From positions 3,790,001 to 3,854,000 of the forward strand of contig CP064980.1 in the NCBI GenBank assembly GCA_016699535.1: DNA of 64,000 nucleotides. Reading direction: 5' to 3'. The notes under the pieces are model-generated. The model saw only the letters and a list, made by a program, of their open reading frames with translations, ran no database searches and had not been told where the DNA came from. Shown here piece after piece: positions 32,932 through 43,355 of the stretch. This DNA comes from Myxococcales bacterium. Lineage in GTDB: Bacteria; Myxococcota_A; Polyangia; Polyangiales; GCA-016699535. The stretch's first letter is position 1. Each line of letters opens with the position of its first letter. Both the position numbers and the translations under genes were made by a program.

Positions 32932-34703
32932 CTAGAGCCCTTGTTCACAAAGCCACAGTTCAAGAAGTGCTATCTGCCAAAGTTTGGAACCTTGTAAGGG
33001 TGTAATGTGTTTATCCGGTTCTTCAAACATCTTGCTCACTTCTGGAAGGTTAAACACACCGCGTTGCTTCGATCGCTCAGCACACAAGCTTTCCTTGACG
33101 AGCTCAAGGTAGGGACCACGCAGATACTTCAGCGCCGGCACCGGGAAGTAACCTTTGGGTCGGTCAATCACTTGATGAGGAATCACGTCGCGCGCAATTC
33201 TTAAGAATGTGTTTGCCCCCTTGCTTTACTTTAAGCTTTGCTGGCACACGCCCCGCAAGTTCTACAAGTTCATGATCCAAAAACGGCACACGTGCTTCAA
33301 GCCCCAGGCCATCGTCATGTTATCGACTCGCTTGACCGGATCATCAACCAGCATCACGGTGCTATCCAAACGCAAAGCCTTGTCCACTGCACGAGCAGCA
33401 CCCGTTCTGTTAAAATGCTGCTTCACAAAGGCCGTACTAAAATCTTCGCTTACAAACTCTCTATGGACCAAGCGAGCAAAATCGTCGTGATCACGATCAA
33501 AGAAAACTCGTTTATAATCCGTCAGCGCATCGCTGGACTCCATTAAGGGTGGATACCACCGGTATCCCGCGAATATTTCATCGGCGCCCTGACCACTTTG
33601 CACAACTTTAACGTGCTTTTTGACTTCTTGGGACAAAAGGAAAAAACCAATATTGTCGTGACTCACCATAGGCTCACTTTGCGCCGCAATGGTCCTGGCT
33701 AAATTCGGCAAAAACGATTTGGTCTCGACGCGAATCTGGTGGTGATCGGTCTTAAAATGTTTTGCAATGATATCGGAGTACTGAAACTCATCGCCTTTTT
33801 CATCACCCACGCTCTCAAAGCCGATTGAAAATGTACTTAGTTTCTGCTTCGCCTCAGCAAGCAATCCCACGATCAGACTGCTATCGAGTCCACCAGAAAG
33901 CAGTACGCCAACCGGAACATCGGCCACCAACCGTCGCTCCACGGCAAGCCTCAACGCATCATGCACACGCGACTTCCAGTCATGTTCTGTCAATGCCGCA
34001 TCTTCGACAGAAGGCTCCATGCTTAAAGACCAATAGTTCGTACTCGAGATTTTTCCATCGAGCTCGATTTGCATCACAGTGGCTGGAGGCAATTTCTTGA
34101 CGCCGCTAAGAATCGTATGAGGCGCAGGCACCACGGAGTGAAAATGCATGTAGTAATGAAGCGCTTCAGGATCGATTGAAGTATCCACCGAACCTGCAGC
34201 AAGAATTGCAGGAAGCGAAGAAGCAAACCGCAATACTTTGCCTTGATTTTGCCATGAATAATAAAGCGGTTTAATGCCCAAACGATCCCGTGCAAGCGTA
34301 AGGCGTTTGCTCTGCCGTTCAAGTATTGCAAAGGCAAACATGCCATTGAAGTGCTCCACACATCGCGCGCCCCAGCGATGAAAGGCTTTGAGAATGACTT
34401 CGGTATCGCTTGTTGAAAAGAAGGAGTAACCCGCTTCTTCAAGCTCATCACGCAATTGCTGGTAGTTGTAGATGCAACCGTTGAACACGAGGCTTAATCC
34501 AAGTTCTGCGTCCACCATAGGCTGCATGCCCCGTTCACTTAGATCAATGATCCTAAGCCGGCGATGGGCCAAGGCGACGGGCCAAAGCTCAGCACACCGT
34601 TTCCATCAGGTCCTCGTGCATGTTGAGCCTCCGACATTGTCGCGACGGCGCCAACATCAGCGACTTTTCCATCAAAGCGATACTCTCCTGCTATGCCGCA
34701 CAT
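32932..34703 (-). CDS. asnO: NAGGN-type asparagine synthetase-like amidotransferase, disrupted by three single-base frameshifts
   Basis: The start is MCGIAG at 34703, with Cys2 as glutaminase nucleophile after Met removal. The first frame covers the N-terminus up to GPSPWP (34573-34578), where one base is missing. The main frame then runs from LAHRRLRIIDLSERG through the synthetase motif VLLSGGLDSSLIVGLL to DNMTMAWGL (33296-33300), where another base is missing. A further base is extra in the C5 run at 33216-33220. The corrected frame resumes with RVPFLDHELVELAG and LRIARDVIP and ends DRPKGYFPVPALKYL to QGL. Net correction gives 590 aa, a normal length. The enzyme would amidate the C-terminus of the dipeptide to give NAGGN. 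Residue content suggests a functional gene misread by the sequence. Confidence 0.85.
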
Positions 34704-34794
34704 TGCGTTCGGCCTCCCGTTTGTTGGTGGCACACTCACCTAATCGAGACGAGCGCTAGTGGTTAAAAGCCTTTACGCAATATGAGCGTTAATT

Positions 34795-35922
34795 TCAACC
34801 GTTACTGCTATCAGTGGGTAACTCCGGAAAGCCTTCCAGTGGACCCAATCCGCTTTTATCCCTGGCAAACAAGGGTGGACTTTGCATGTACAGTGTTAGA
34901 ATTGTTGCCAAATCGACCAACGAACGTAAATGCGTTCGTTCATAACCATGCGAAGCATCCAAACCAAAACAAAGTAAAGCCGTGTGAATGTCGTTACCCG
35001 CTTCCACGGCAGAAGCCGCATCACTTCGATACCACTTGAAGACGTCACGACCGATAGTTAGACCAAAGTCGTTGGCAATCTTTATAAGGTTACGGCTCAG
35101 ATGGTAGTCATAGGGCCCAGCCAAATCCATCATCGAAATGGTCACTCCGGTTTCGTCTGAATTTTGGCCGGGACCGGAGGTACCATTATCAACGCTCACG
35201 AGCTCGGCGACATCTTGGTGAAGCACGCTTGATGCGCCCGAACCCACTTCCTCAGACACGGTGAACAGAGGATGACAATCGACAGGAAGTTCAATTTTTG
35301 CATCGACAACAGCCTTCAAAGCGCTAAGCACGGATGCAACGCCCGCTTTATCGTCGAGGTGACGCGAGACAACAAATCCGTCTTTGGTAAATTCCGTGCC
35401 TGGATCAAAGCCGACAAAATCACCAATGGCAAAACCATGTTTTTGCAAATCATCCTGACTGCTGGCTTGCACATCAACGCGCAACTCTAGATTCTCCCAA
35501 TTCACAGGTTGTGTATCAATCTCTTTATTGTAGATATGCCCGGAAGCTTTCAGCGGAAGGACGGTTCCTCGTATTGCGCCTGCGTTATCGGTGAACACGG
35601 TAACGCGCCCTCCTTCGGCGAAGCGTGACGACCAAGTTCCGATGGGAGCGAGTGCCAAGCGACCGTTGCTTTTCAATTTCCGAACCATCGCGCCTAAGGT
35701 ATCAACATGAGAGACAATCGCCCGATCAGGCGTCTTGGTTTTACCGGGGATTGTCGCGCGAATCGCGCCGCGACGTGTTAGTTCAAACTCAAGACCAAAG
35801 GAATCAAGCTCCTTGGCAATGCGGTGCACAATGTTATCGGTAAAGCCAGAAGGACTGGGGATGGCAAGCAAATCAGCAAGGATGCGCTGAAGGTAATCTT
35901 TATCGATGGACAGCTTTTTCAT
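34795..35922 (-). CDS. M42-family hydrolase of the NAGGN osmolyte trio
   Basis: 375 aa. M42/aminopeptidase landmarks are SHVDTLGAMVRKL, RHLDDKAGVASVLSAL, FTVSEEVGSGAS and VSVDNGTSGPGQNSDETG, giving the His/Asp/Glu metal set of the clan MH fold. It sits next to asnO and ngg, a trio conserved in many proteobacteria, where its exact job in osmolyte turnover is unproven. It begins at ATG 35922 with no overlap with its neighbours (about 90 bp to asnO). It is probably part of the same operon and regulated with it. The family and context are both strong. Confidence 0.88.
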   Translation of the reverse strand: MKKLSIDKDYLQRILADLLAIPSPSGFTDNIVHRIAKELDSFGLEFELTRRGAIRATIPGKTKTPDRAIVSHVDTLGAMVRKLKSNGRLALAPIGTWSSRFAEGGRVTVFTDNAGAIRGTVLPLKASGHIYNKEIDTQPVNWENLELRVDVQASSQDDLQKHGFAIGDFVGFDPGTEFTKDGFVVSRHLDDKAGVASVLSALKAVVDAKIELPVDCHPLFTVSEEVGSGASSVLHQDVAELVSVDNGTSGPGQNSDETGVTISMMDLAGPYDYHLSRNLIKIANDFGLTIGRDVFKWYRSDAASAVEAGNDIHTALLCFGLDASHGYERTHLRSLVDLATILTLYMQSPPLFARDKSGLGPLEGFPELPTDSSNG

Positions 35923-36044
35923 GCCTACACCATACTCAACTGCAGGAAAAATTACACCTTACACAAAGAATTCTTACGAGAAATAACCTAGCGGTGAACT
36001 ACACATGCTCTGCCTTCCGCAAGGTGTGCAGCAATGTTAACCTC

Positions 36045-37577
36045 CTATGGTTTCGGCAATTTTTCCTTGCGTAAGCTGCGAATTATACCGACGCACATCA
36101 GCAGAATAATCACGCAAAAAGGTAGCGCGGAGGTTATGGTCGCAGTACGCAGCGCTTGAAGACCGCCTGCAAGCAAAAGGGCTGCAGCCACAAGCCCCTC
36201 GAGCACAGCCCAAAACACGCGATGCCAGACGGGATTATCTTCATTGCCACCCGCTGCCAAGGTATCCACAACGAGCGATGCCGAATCAGAGGATGTGACA
36301 AAAAACAGAACAATTGAGATTACACAAACCAAAGTCGTGAACATGGTGGCAGGATAACTCTCAAACAAAACAAAAACGGCCGTTGGCATATCGTCGGCAA
36401 CAGCAAGCCCAACGGAGTGATCCCCGTGAATCTCCGCATAAAGAGAAGCTCCGCCAAACACACTAAACCAAGCAAAGCCAACCAAGGTTGGAACAAACAG
36501 TACGGTTACGACGAACTCGCGAATAGTTCTGCCTTTGGATACGCGCGCAACAAACATGCCCACAAACGGCGCCCAGGCAATCCACCATGCCCAGTAAAAC
36601 AAAGTCCAGGACCGAAGCCAGCGTTTTTCGGCGGTGTTTTCAAAACTTCCCGTAATGAAGGAATGCTTCGGTAACTGCTCCAAATAGCTGCCAATATTTT
36701 CTACAAATGAATTGAGTAAAAAGGGCGTAGGCCCTAAAACAAGCACCATCAAAAACAGCAATCCAGCAAGTGCCATGTTGAGCTCGCTCAGACGCCGTAT
36801 GCCCATATGCAAGCCGCTAACAACCGAAAGCGTCGCAAGACTGGTAACCCCGGCAATGACTGCAACCTGCGCTACGGTAGTGTTGGGAAGGCCAAAGGCA
36901 TAGTGCAGTCCAGAATTAACCTGCATCGCGCCAATGCCAAGCGAAGTAGCCACACCGAGCAGCGTCGACACAATAGCAAGCACGTCAATCACATCACCCA
37001 TGCGACCAAACACACGCTTGCCCAGCACCGGATAAAGTGCTGAACGCAAACTGAAAGCAAAGCCCTTGCGAAAACAAAAATAAGCTAGCGCAAGCCCAAC
37101 CACTGCGTACACGGCCCATGCATGCAAACCCCAATGAAAGAAAGTAAGTCCCATCGCATCACGTGCGCGGACCAGTTTGTTTGTTTCCATGGTGGGTGCA
37201 TTGGCGTAATGCATCATCGGCTCGGCTACGCCGAAAAATAAAAGTCCTATGCCCATGCCCGCGCTAAACAACATCGAGATCCATGTTGGTGTGGAAAACT
37301 CTGGCCTGTCATCTTCAGCGCCCAGTCGCAATTTTCCGTAGGGACCAAAGATCAACCACAGGGCAAATAGCAAAAAGCCCGTCATGCTAAGTACGTAAAA
37401 CCAGCTAAAATATCGAAAGATACTGTTTTGAATCAGCTCAAAAAAATCGCCTGCTCGACGAGGACCCAACAAAGCAGCAGCCAAGAGCACTCCGATAAAG
37501 AAAACCGATAGACCAGAAACGAACGTTGCGTTGGGTTGAGGATGTGTTTTAGGTGACGATGAGCTTGACATAGACAA
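36045..37577 (-). CDS. BCCT-family (betaine/carnitine/choline) transporter
   Basis: 510 aa, about 12 membrane helices. The characteristic stretch FYWAWWIAWAPFVGMFVARVSKG with TIREF is present, as are the tryptophan-rich helix 8 and the FSAGMGIGLLFFGVAEPM segment. This secondary transporter takes up glycine betaine or related zwitterionic osmolytes with sodium or protons. It lies in the middle of the osmotic-stress cluster: 45 bp after the mscS-like gene and 122 bp before the M42 hydrolase. The C-terminal tail is short (SLRKEKLPKP), so it may lack the long osmosensing tail of BetP. Confidence 0.92.
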   Translation of the reverse strand: MSMSSSSSPKTHPQPNATFVSGLSVFFIGVLLAAALLGPRRAGDFFELIQNSIFRYFSWFYVLSMTGFLLFALWLIFGPYGKLRLGAEDDRPEFSTPTWISMLFSAGMGIGLLFFGVAEPMMHYANAPTMETNKLVRARDAMGLTFFHWGLHAWAVYAVVGLALAYFCFRKGFAFSLRSALYPVLGKRVFGRMGDVIDVLAIVSTLLGVATSLGIGAMQVNSGLHYAFGLPNTTVAQVAVIAGVTSLATLSVVSGLHMGIRRLSELNMALAGLLFLMVLVLGPTPFLLNSFVENIGSYLEQLPKHSFITGSFENTAEKRWLRSWTLFYWAWWIAWAPFVGMFVARVSKGRTIREFVVTVLFVPTLVGFAWFSVFGGASLYAEIHGDHSVGLAVADDMPTAVFVLFESYPATMFTTLVCVISIVLFFVTSSDSASLVVDTLAAGGNEDNPVWHRVFWAVLEGLVAAALLLAGGLQALRTATITSALPFCVIILLMCVGIIRSLRKEKLPKP

Positions 37578-37621
37578 AGATATCTATGGGGCGCTCCGCA
37601 CCCTATTAAGATCCAGTGCTT

Positions 37622-38519
37622 CTACAACCCCTGTTCGACCACATTGCGAGATGGTGGCAGCCCAAAGGTAAGTTTGGGCACCGCATCCATTCGCTGCAAC
37701 GCAGCACCTACTTCTTGTCGCAGAAAGGAGCGCACTTGCCAAGCGTCTGATGGTGTTTTTGCCCAAACAGCCAATCTGCAACGCATGCCGTACAGCTCGG
37801 TATCGGCCACCCAAAAGGAGCTTTCACCTTCAGGGAAACGAAAAGGACAGCGATCCGCTATCTGCAAGCAGCACTTTTCAATCACATTGATATCAACGGT
37901 GTAAGAAACCCAAAAATCAATTACCGCCCACACATAAGCATCAAAGAGTGAAAGATTAACAAATTCCGTTTGCAGCATTTTGCTATTTGGAACGACATAA
38001 CGACGCCAATCCCAAATCTTAATAGTGGTGTGCGTCACGGTGATGTCTTCGACCGTACCGTAGAAGCCATGGATCTCGACGGTATCTCCAATCGAAACAC
38101 TTCGAGAAAAGGAAACCACCAATCCTGCAATCGCGTTTTCGAGCACAGGCCGTGCAGCAATACCAAGGCCAATGGTAAAGACAGCTGCAAGAAGAGAGAC
38201 AAACGTAGATGGTATCTTTCCCAAAAAAAGGAAGCACAAGGAAAAGAGCCGCAAGGAATACAATCAATGGAAGTAAAACACGACGCGTTACGGTGAACTG
38301 CTTTTCAATGGCTTCGTAGCCACGTTCTCGTGCAACTTCAGTTTGATCCTCAATCGGTGCGCCACCTTGAACAGCATCCAAGCGTTTACGTCCAAACAGG
38401 CGAGCTTTGCGTTTTTTTGTATTGTGCCAGAGCCAAAACCACGCGTAGCTCAAGGCCACACCGAAAGAAACACACACGCACCATAGGTAAATCCCAAGGA
38501 CATTCATTGCGCTTGCCAT
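37622..38519 (-). CDS. MscS-family mechanosensitive channel, one frameshift
   Basis: Two overlapping frames together give one protein. The N-terminal frame (from 38519) has the first membrane helix and ends near LFLVLPFFGK. The second resumes GKIPSTFVSLLAAVFTIGLG and carries the conserved pore and beta domain: VLENAIAGLVVSFSRSVSIGDTVEIHGFYGTVEDI, TTIKIWDWRRYVVPNSKM. The break is a 7-A run at 38223-38229 with one base too many. Correction gives 298 aa. It should release solutes on hypo-osmotic shock and is the first gene of the osmotic cluster, 45 bp before the BCCT gene. Confidence 0.85.
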
Positions 38520-38804
38520 CCATCCATACGATCAGCGCTACCACATATGGCCGAGAAATCTTAACCCTCAAAAGCGATCACAGCAGGAAAATTACACCGT
38601 ATGGCCCATGCGCTCGGGCGCCGCATCATCTGTTTTTTGCCCACAGAGCAGCGACGATACACAAAAATTTCGGTTTTAAGGCAAAAAAGCAAATCCAATA
38701 ACGCTTTTTCGATGCTTTAGGCCTTGCAAAATTCCCCAGATGGGAAAAAGCTCCCGCCCAAATAACCCGGGCCCAATTGGCGCCCCTCTGGATAAACACA
38801 AAGC

Positions 38805-40889
38805 ATGCAAGATCTCAGCAAATACAGAAACATCGGCATTTTCGCACACGTGGATGCCGGAAAAACCACCACCACCGAACGCATTCTCAAGCTCACCGGT
38901 AAGATTCACAAAATCGGCGAAGTGCACGACGGCGCTGCCACCACCGATTTCATGGAGCAAGAACAGGAACGCGGCATCACCATCCAGTCGGCTGCAACTA
39001 CCTGCTTTTGGAAAGAGCACCGTTTCAACATCATCGACACTCCCGGACACGTGGACTTCACCATTGAGGTGTACCGTTCGCTCAAGGTGCTCGACGGCGG
39101 CATCGGTGTGTTTTGCGGCTCGGGCGGTGTTGAGCCCCAGTCCGAGACCAACTGGCGCTATGCCAACGACTCTCGGGTAGCGCGTGTTATCTACGTGAAC
39201 AAACTCGATCGTCTTGGTGCAGACTTCTACCGCGTGGTGGACCAGATCAAAACCATCCTCGGAGCAAAACCATTGGTCATGGTACTACCCATTGGCACCG
39301 AAGGAGACTTTGCCGGCGTGGTCGACCTGCTCACACGCAAAGCCTATGTATGGGACGACTCAGGTCTTCCAGAGAACTTTGAAGTCAAAGACGTTCCCGA
39401 AGACATGAAAGAAAAAGTCGAGAAATACCGCAACGACCTCATCGAAACTGCGGTGGAACAAGATGACGACGTCATGGAAGCTTACCTCGAGGGTAACGAG
39501 CCTGACATCGACACCATTAAACGTTGCATTCGCAAGGGAACCATCAAACTAGCCTTCTTCCCAACCTATTGTGGCTCATCCTTTAAGAACAAAGGCGTGC
39601 AGCAGGTTTTGGATGCGGTGGTAGACTACCTCCCGAACCCAACCGAAGTTGAACCACAGCCCATTATTGATCTTGAAGGTAACGAAACCGGCGAGTTTGC
39701 AAAAGTCGATGCCAGTGAACCAGTTCGCGCTTTGGCTTTCAAAATCATGGAAGATCGCTTTGGAGCTCTTACTTTCACACGTATCTATTCCGGTACTATT
39801 AATAAAGGCGACAATCTTCTGAACACTGCTACGGGTAAATCCGAGCGCATCGGCCGTATGGTGGAGATGCACGCCAACGCCCGCACCATGGTCGACACTG
39901 CAAGTGCTGGTGACATTGTTGCCCTCGTCGGACTAAAAAACGTGCGCACAGGTCATACGCTCTGCGATGAAGATAACCCTGCCACCCTCGAGCCCATGGT
40001 CTTTCCGGATCCAGTTATTTCGGTGGCCATCAGTCCAAAGGACAAAGGCAACAGCGGAAAGCTCAGTGTCGCCCTCGGTAAAATGGTAGCCGAAGATCCA
40101 TCGTTTCACGTGGAGGTGGATCAGGAGTCCGGTGAGACCATTCTTAAAGGCATGGGCGAGCTTCACTTGGACATCAAAGTCGACATCCTCAAGCGCACCC
40201 ATGGTGTTGAAGCCGATGTGGGCAAACCCCAAGTGGCTTACCGCGAAACCATTACCAGAGCAGTTTCTGACAGCTACACGCATAAAAAGCAGACGGGTGG
40301 TTCGGGTCAGTTTGCGAAGATCGACTACACAGTTGAGCCTTTGGAAGCTGGTTCCGGCTTTGTCTTTGAATCCACTATCGTGGGCGGAAGCATTCCAAAG
40401 GAATTCATTCCCTCCGTTCAAAAGGGTTTTGAAGTCATGAAAGATAAGGGTCCGCTGGTTGGCTTCCCACTTCTTGATTTCAAACTCATTCTTCAAGACG
40501 GTGCCTTCCATGCTGTCGACTCATCGCAAATGGCGTTTGAAGCCGCTGCCAGGGCTGCGTACCGTCAGACCATGCCCAAAGCGGCTCCTCAGTTACTCGA
40601 GCCCATCATGAAGGTGGATGTGTTTGTACCTGATGCCAACCTTGGTGATGTCATTGGCGATTTGAACCGTCGTCGCGGTATGATCAAGTCCCAAGAGCCT
40701 GGTCCAACCAGCATTCGCATCAAGTCTGATGTGCCACTTAGCGAAATGTTCGGCTACATCGGCGATTTGCGTTCGGCTACTTCAGGCCGTGGCCAGTTCT
40801 CCATGGAGTTCAGCCACTACGCACCCGTTCCATCGAACATTCTGGAACAGGTCAAAGAAGAAGTCGCCAAGCGCAACGCTAAGAAGTAA
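38805..40889 (+). CDS. fusA: Elongation factor G (paralogue-type)
   Basis: 694 aa translational GTPase. G1 AHVDAGKTTTTE, switch I RGITIQSAAT, G3 DTPGHVDFTIEVYRSL and G4 VNKLDRLGAD are all present, as are the EF-G domains IV-V (YRETITRAVSD, TGGSGQFAKIDY, GVVGD-like LGDVIGDLNRRRGMI, FGYIGDLRSATSGRGQFSMEFSHYAPVPSNI). It drives ribosome translocation. There are no ribosomal-protein genes or tufA nearby, so it is not in a str operon and could be a second copy. VARVIYVNKLD and LGAKPLVMVLPIGTE are as I remember from the FusB/EF-G2 group, but I would not assign it firmly. Confidence 0.9.
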   Translation: MQDLSKYRNIGIFAHVDAGKTTTTERILKLTGKIHKIGEVHDGAATTDFMEQEQERGITIQSAATTCFWKEHRFNIIDTPGHVDFTIEVYRSLKVLDGGIGVFCGSGGVEPQSETNWRYANDSRVARVIYVNKLDRLGADFYRVVDQIKTILGAKPLVMVLPIGTEGDFAGVVDLLTRKAYVWDDSGLPENFEVKDVPEDMKEKVEKYRNDLIETAVEQDDDVMEAYLEGNEPDIDTIKRCIRKGTIKLAFFPTYCGSSFKNKGVQQVLDAVVDYLPNPTEVEPQPIIDLEGNETGEFAKVDASEPVRALAFKIMEDRFGALTFTRIYSGTINKGDNLLNTATGKSERIGRMVEMHANARTMVDTASAGDIVALVGLKNVRTGHTLCDEDNPATLEPMVFPDPVISVAISPKDKGNSGKLSVALGKMVAEDPSFHVEVDQESGETILKGMGELHLDIKVDILKRTHGVEADVGKPQVAYRETITRAVSDSYTHKKQTGGSGQFAKIDYTVEPLEAGSGFVFESTIVGGSIPKEFIPSVQKGFEVMKDKGPLVGFPLLDFKLILQDGAFHAVDSSQMAFEAAARAAYRQTMPKAAPQLLEPIMKVDVFVPDANLGDVIGDLNRRRGMIKSQEPGPTSIRIKSDVPLSEMFGYIGDLRSATSGRGQFSMEFSHYAPVPSNILEQVKEEVAKRNAKK

Positions 40890-40925
40890 GGCTTTCAACG
40901 CAAAGCTCGGCCATCGCAGGCTAAC

Positions 40926-40995
40926 AAAAATGGCATGTTTTTTGGTTTTATTTGCCACGTTTGGCATTAAATCCATACTAAACATGCCATTTTTT
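40926..40995 (+). terminator. Rho-independent terminator of the EF-G gene
   Basis: A 15-bp stem (AAAAATGGCATGTTT at 40926-40940, complement at 40980-40994) is followed by a T-tract ending in TTTGTTT. The loop contains a second small stem (TGCCA/TGGCA). It lies 37 bp past the stop. Confidence 0.75.
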
Positions 40996-41031
40996 GTTTA
41001 ACCATCTAGAGCCTTTCTTCTATGATCAGCT

Positions 41032-41116
41032 AGCAAAGCGGAGGGGAAGCTCCATGCTCAAACAGTCCTCGCTTCGCTGCAAAACTGCGCGTGGAGCTCC
41101 CTCGCTGCTTTGCTCC
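41032..41116. repeat. Imperfect palindrome, first copy of a second repeat family
   Basis: The segment starts AGCAAAGCGGAGGGGAAG and ends with a near-complement (ctcgctGCTTTGCT), an 85-bp hairpin-forming unit. Its inner part, GCTCAAACAGTCCTCGCTT, recurs in reverse orientation at about 43395-43417. The region 40996-41366 otherwise holds no recognisable gene. Confidence 0.55.
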
Positions 41117-41366
41117 AATACTTAAAGAAAAATGTTCATCGGGATACTCTAACTAGGGAAGTATACCAAACACCACCCGAGGCAACACTTCATCGCGTTT
41201 AAACCAAGAGTCGTATTCGTGGTGTGTATCGATCGCTTTTAACTTTGAAGTCTTGCTGCAAAGAGGCCTAAGCTACAACAAGGTCTTTGAAGTCAACAAC
41301 ACGATTTACCTCGAGTGCTAAGGACAGTTTCAACAGCATAAAGTCACTTTCGTGTTTTAGTCTTGG

Positions 41367-42527
41367 TTATTTAATGCCGCGCATATACTCTGCGCATACG
41401 TAGGTATCTTGCAAGAAGGTTTTACCTGATTCCACAAAATTGCCATCGTCCTTGATTCGTTCCAAATGACGCTCCGTCGCCGCCAACATGCACTCTGCGA
41501 AGTCCACCCAAGCCTGCATCCATGCAAGCGCGACAGCGAGAGCGTCCGCTACAGCCTCACCACTATTGGCCATGACGGCTTCGATTTTTGCCAGGCCATC
41601 ACGTGCAAGCTGAAGCATTTGTTGCCAATACACGACATAGGCCTGAATCTTGCACGTCTCATCCTCGCCACATTGAATCACCTTGGTTGTGTATTCTTCC
41701 AAAATCTCTGCGGCACGCTTTTGGAATTCGCCCATGGCGTCACCTGTCGAACTGGCTGCCGCCACAACCTTAGCAAACTGCATGGAAATCGTCGCAAATG
41801 AAAACAACTCGTTAAAAACCGCCACCTTTTGGGTTGCAAAGTCTACGATACGCGGAGAGTCATAGGGATGCAGTTCGTAGCTGCGACGCTGAGCCTCGGC
41901 AAAAATAAGATCATCAAGCCAGCTAGCAAGTTCGCTAACCTTTGTAGGGACCGACACACTGTTAGGAGCGATGCCTAAGCTTTGTGCGGCGCCCACCCAA
42001 AAGATTCTCAGACTTTCAGCATCGACATCACCGCTGGCATAAACTTCGCTGCTCCTATCCACCACCGAAGCAAGCAAAACCGGAATCACTCCTTGCGCCA
42101 TGTCATAGAAAAACTCATCCTGACTAACGCCCATGCCATCGGCCTCGACCGCCGCCCAGCTCGCTGAGACCCAGTTGCCATCGGGCGCCGCGCCACTGTT
42201 TAGCCAGGTTGTAAAATATTCTCCACTGGTCTGTTGCAGGGCAGCAAGCCGCTCGGCATGGTATTGTGCCGCATCGCCAGCAAGCCATAACAAACCCACA
42301 GCGCCAACCGCGATAACACCTAGCGTTGCCGCGGAAAAAGCGTATGCGGTAATTGTTGCAGCATCCAAAAACAATGACGTTCCAGCAGTCGCCGCAATTG
42401 CCATCGTAGAGTTATCGCCACTCTTGTCCAAAGAATTTGTGCTAGTTTGAGCACTGCATGCCACAAGTGAGAAACTTAAAGTAATGACGATCAAAGGCGT
42501 AGCAAAGTTGTATAATCTATTCTTCAT
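41367..42527 (-). CDS. Lipoprotein with internal membrane segment, unknown function
   Basis: 386 aa from ATG 42527 (the frame extends to 42653 without a better start). Lipoprotein signal LIVITLSFSLVACSAQ. A hydrophobic helix follows (AATLGVIAVGAVGLLWLAG, about residues 70-90), then a long, mostly helical, Ala/Glu-rich region with periodic acidic residues (AAEILEEYTTKVIQCGEDETCK) and Cys pairs. The length and composition recall coiled-coil envelope proteins rather than enzymes. It stands alone, on the opposite strand from the EF-G gene and the IS debris. Nothing indicates a function. Confidence 0.55.
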   Translation of the reverse strand: MKNRLYNFATPLIVITLSFSLVACSAQTSTNSLDKSGDNSTMAIAATAGTSLFLDAATITAYAFSAATLGVIAVGAVGLLWLAGDAAQYHAERLAALQQTSGEYFTTWLNSGAAPDGNWVSASWAAVEADGMGVSQDEFFYDMAQGVIPVLLASVVDRSSEVYASGDVDAESLRIFWVGAAQSLGIAPNSVSVPTKVSELASWLDDLIFAEAQRRSYELHPYDSPRIVDFATQKVAVFNELFSFATISMQFAKVVAAASSTGDAMGEFQKRAAEILEEYTTKVIQCGEDETCKIQAYVVYWQQMLQLARDGLAKIEAVMANSGEAVADALAVALAWMQAWVDFAECMLAATERHLERIKDDGNFVESGKTFLQDTYVCAEYMRGIK

Positions 42528-42898
42528 CCAAAACTCCATGGCTCGGTCGTTACTAAACACATCAGCGATACGTTCAATGCAATTGACATGCCAGAACCCT
42601 TGTTCCTTGAAATACAACGAAAACTCTGCTTTTTTGGGGATACGACGCGTCACTGTAGGTGTCTGTACACTGACCTAAAAAGCCCCAATCTGAACGCCGT
42701 GCTGGGGACAAAAGTCTTCGGCGTTAGTGTAAGTCATGTAATGGTCCTTGTTCAGAGCCTCGCGTTTTTAGGCGCTTTTGATTTACTGCAACTCTGCGCT
42801 GAACAAATACGTCCAAAGACTTCTGCGAGATCCTTGTTTTGGTTTTCTCTTTGCCAACTGATCACAAAACATCCATCATTCAGAGGCAGCAACATGGG

Positions 42899-43144
42899 GC
42901 CTGCTTTGACTGTCTGCAGTTCGCAACTCGCTTTGTGGGACTGAGACTGCGTTGGGCCGAACGCAAACGCACTGCTAGGGCCACGTTTTTAGCCACGGTC
43001 TTCCAAATCGATGTCTCCATTCACCTCATTTGCGGTGGTCCCATGAACATCTCAGCGTCGGTCGAGTCCCAAGATGCCTCAGGCATCCTTCCTGCTCCGC
43101 CGGACCCATCCTTCCTCGTCAGTTATTTTGTTGTTCTTTCCGGT
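42899..43144 (+). pseudogene. Decayed fragment resembling the C-terminus of an IS91-family transposase
   Basis: In one frame the sequence reads RWAERKRTARATFLATVFQIDVS, then ICGGPMN and a Pro-rich tail. This matches in order the W-A-x-L-L-x-R-V-F-x-I-D-V, C-x-x-C-G-G-x-M and Pro-rich end of IS91/IS1294-type transposases, with one Cys of the zinc motif replaced. The rest of the protein is not recognisable in any frame. It lies in a 900-bp gene-free stretch and is taken as old insertion-sequence debris. The match is from memory of the family, so the call is tentative. Confidence 0.35.
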
Positions 43145-43355
43145 TGATTTTGTGCTGCCCCGATATCGGGCTGCATCTTGGGGCCATGCAACTGCTGAAT
43201 ATTTCCCTCTCTACTTTGAACCCTCCTACACACATCGTCGCTATGTTCCACCGGACCGACATGTCAAAGGCGTGCTCGCCCGGCGAAGTGACACCGTCCT
43301 GCATTGCCACGTTTGATCCTCGCAAATTCCCTTTTTTCAATTTCCATGCATGAAT

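Noticed and set aside
33262..34739. Programmed frameshifting as explanation for the broken asnO gene
   Set aside because: Three separate shifts with different directions and no slippery site or pseudoknot; single-base consensus error or decay is simpler.
36417..36674. Plus-strand frame of 85 aa within the BCCT transporter gene
   Set aside because: It lies opposite a transporter with strong homology and has no independent features.
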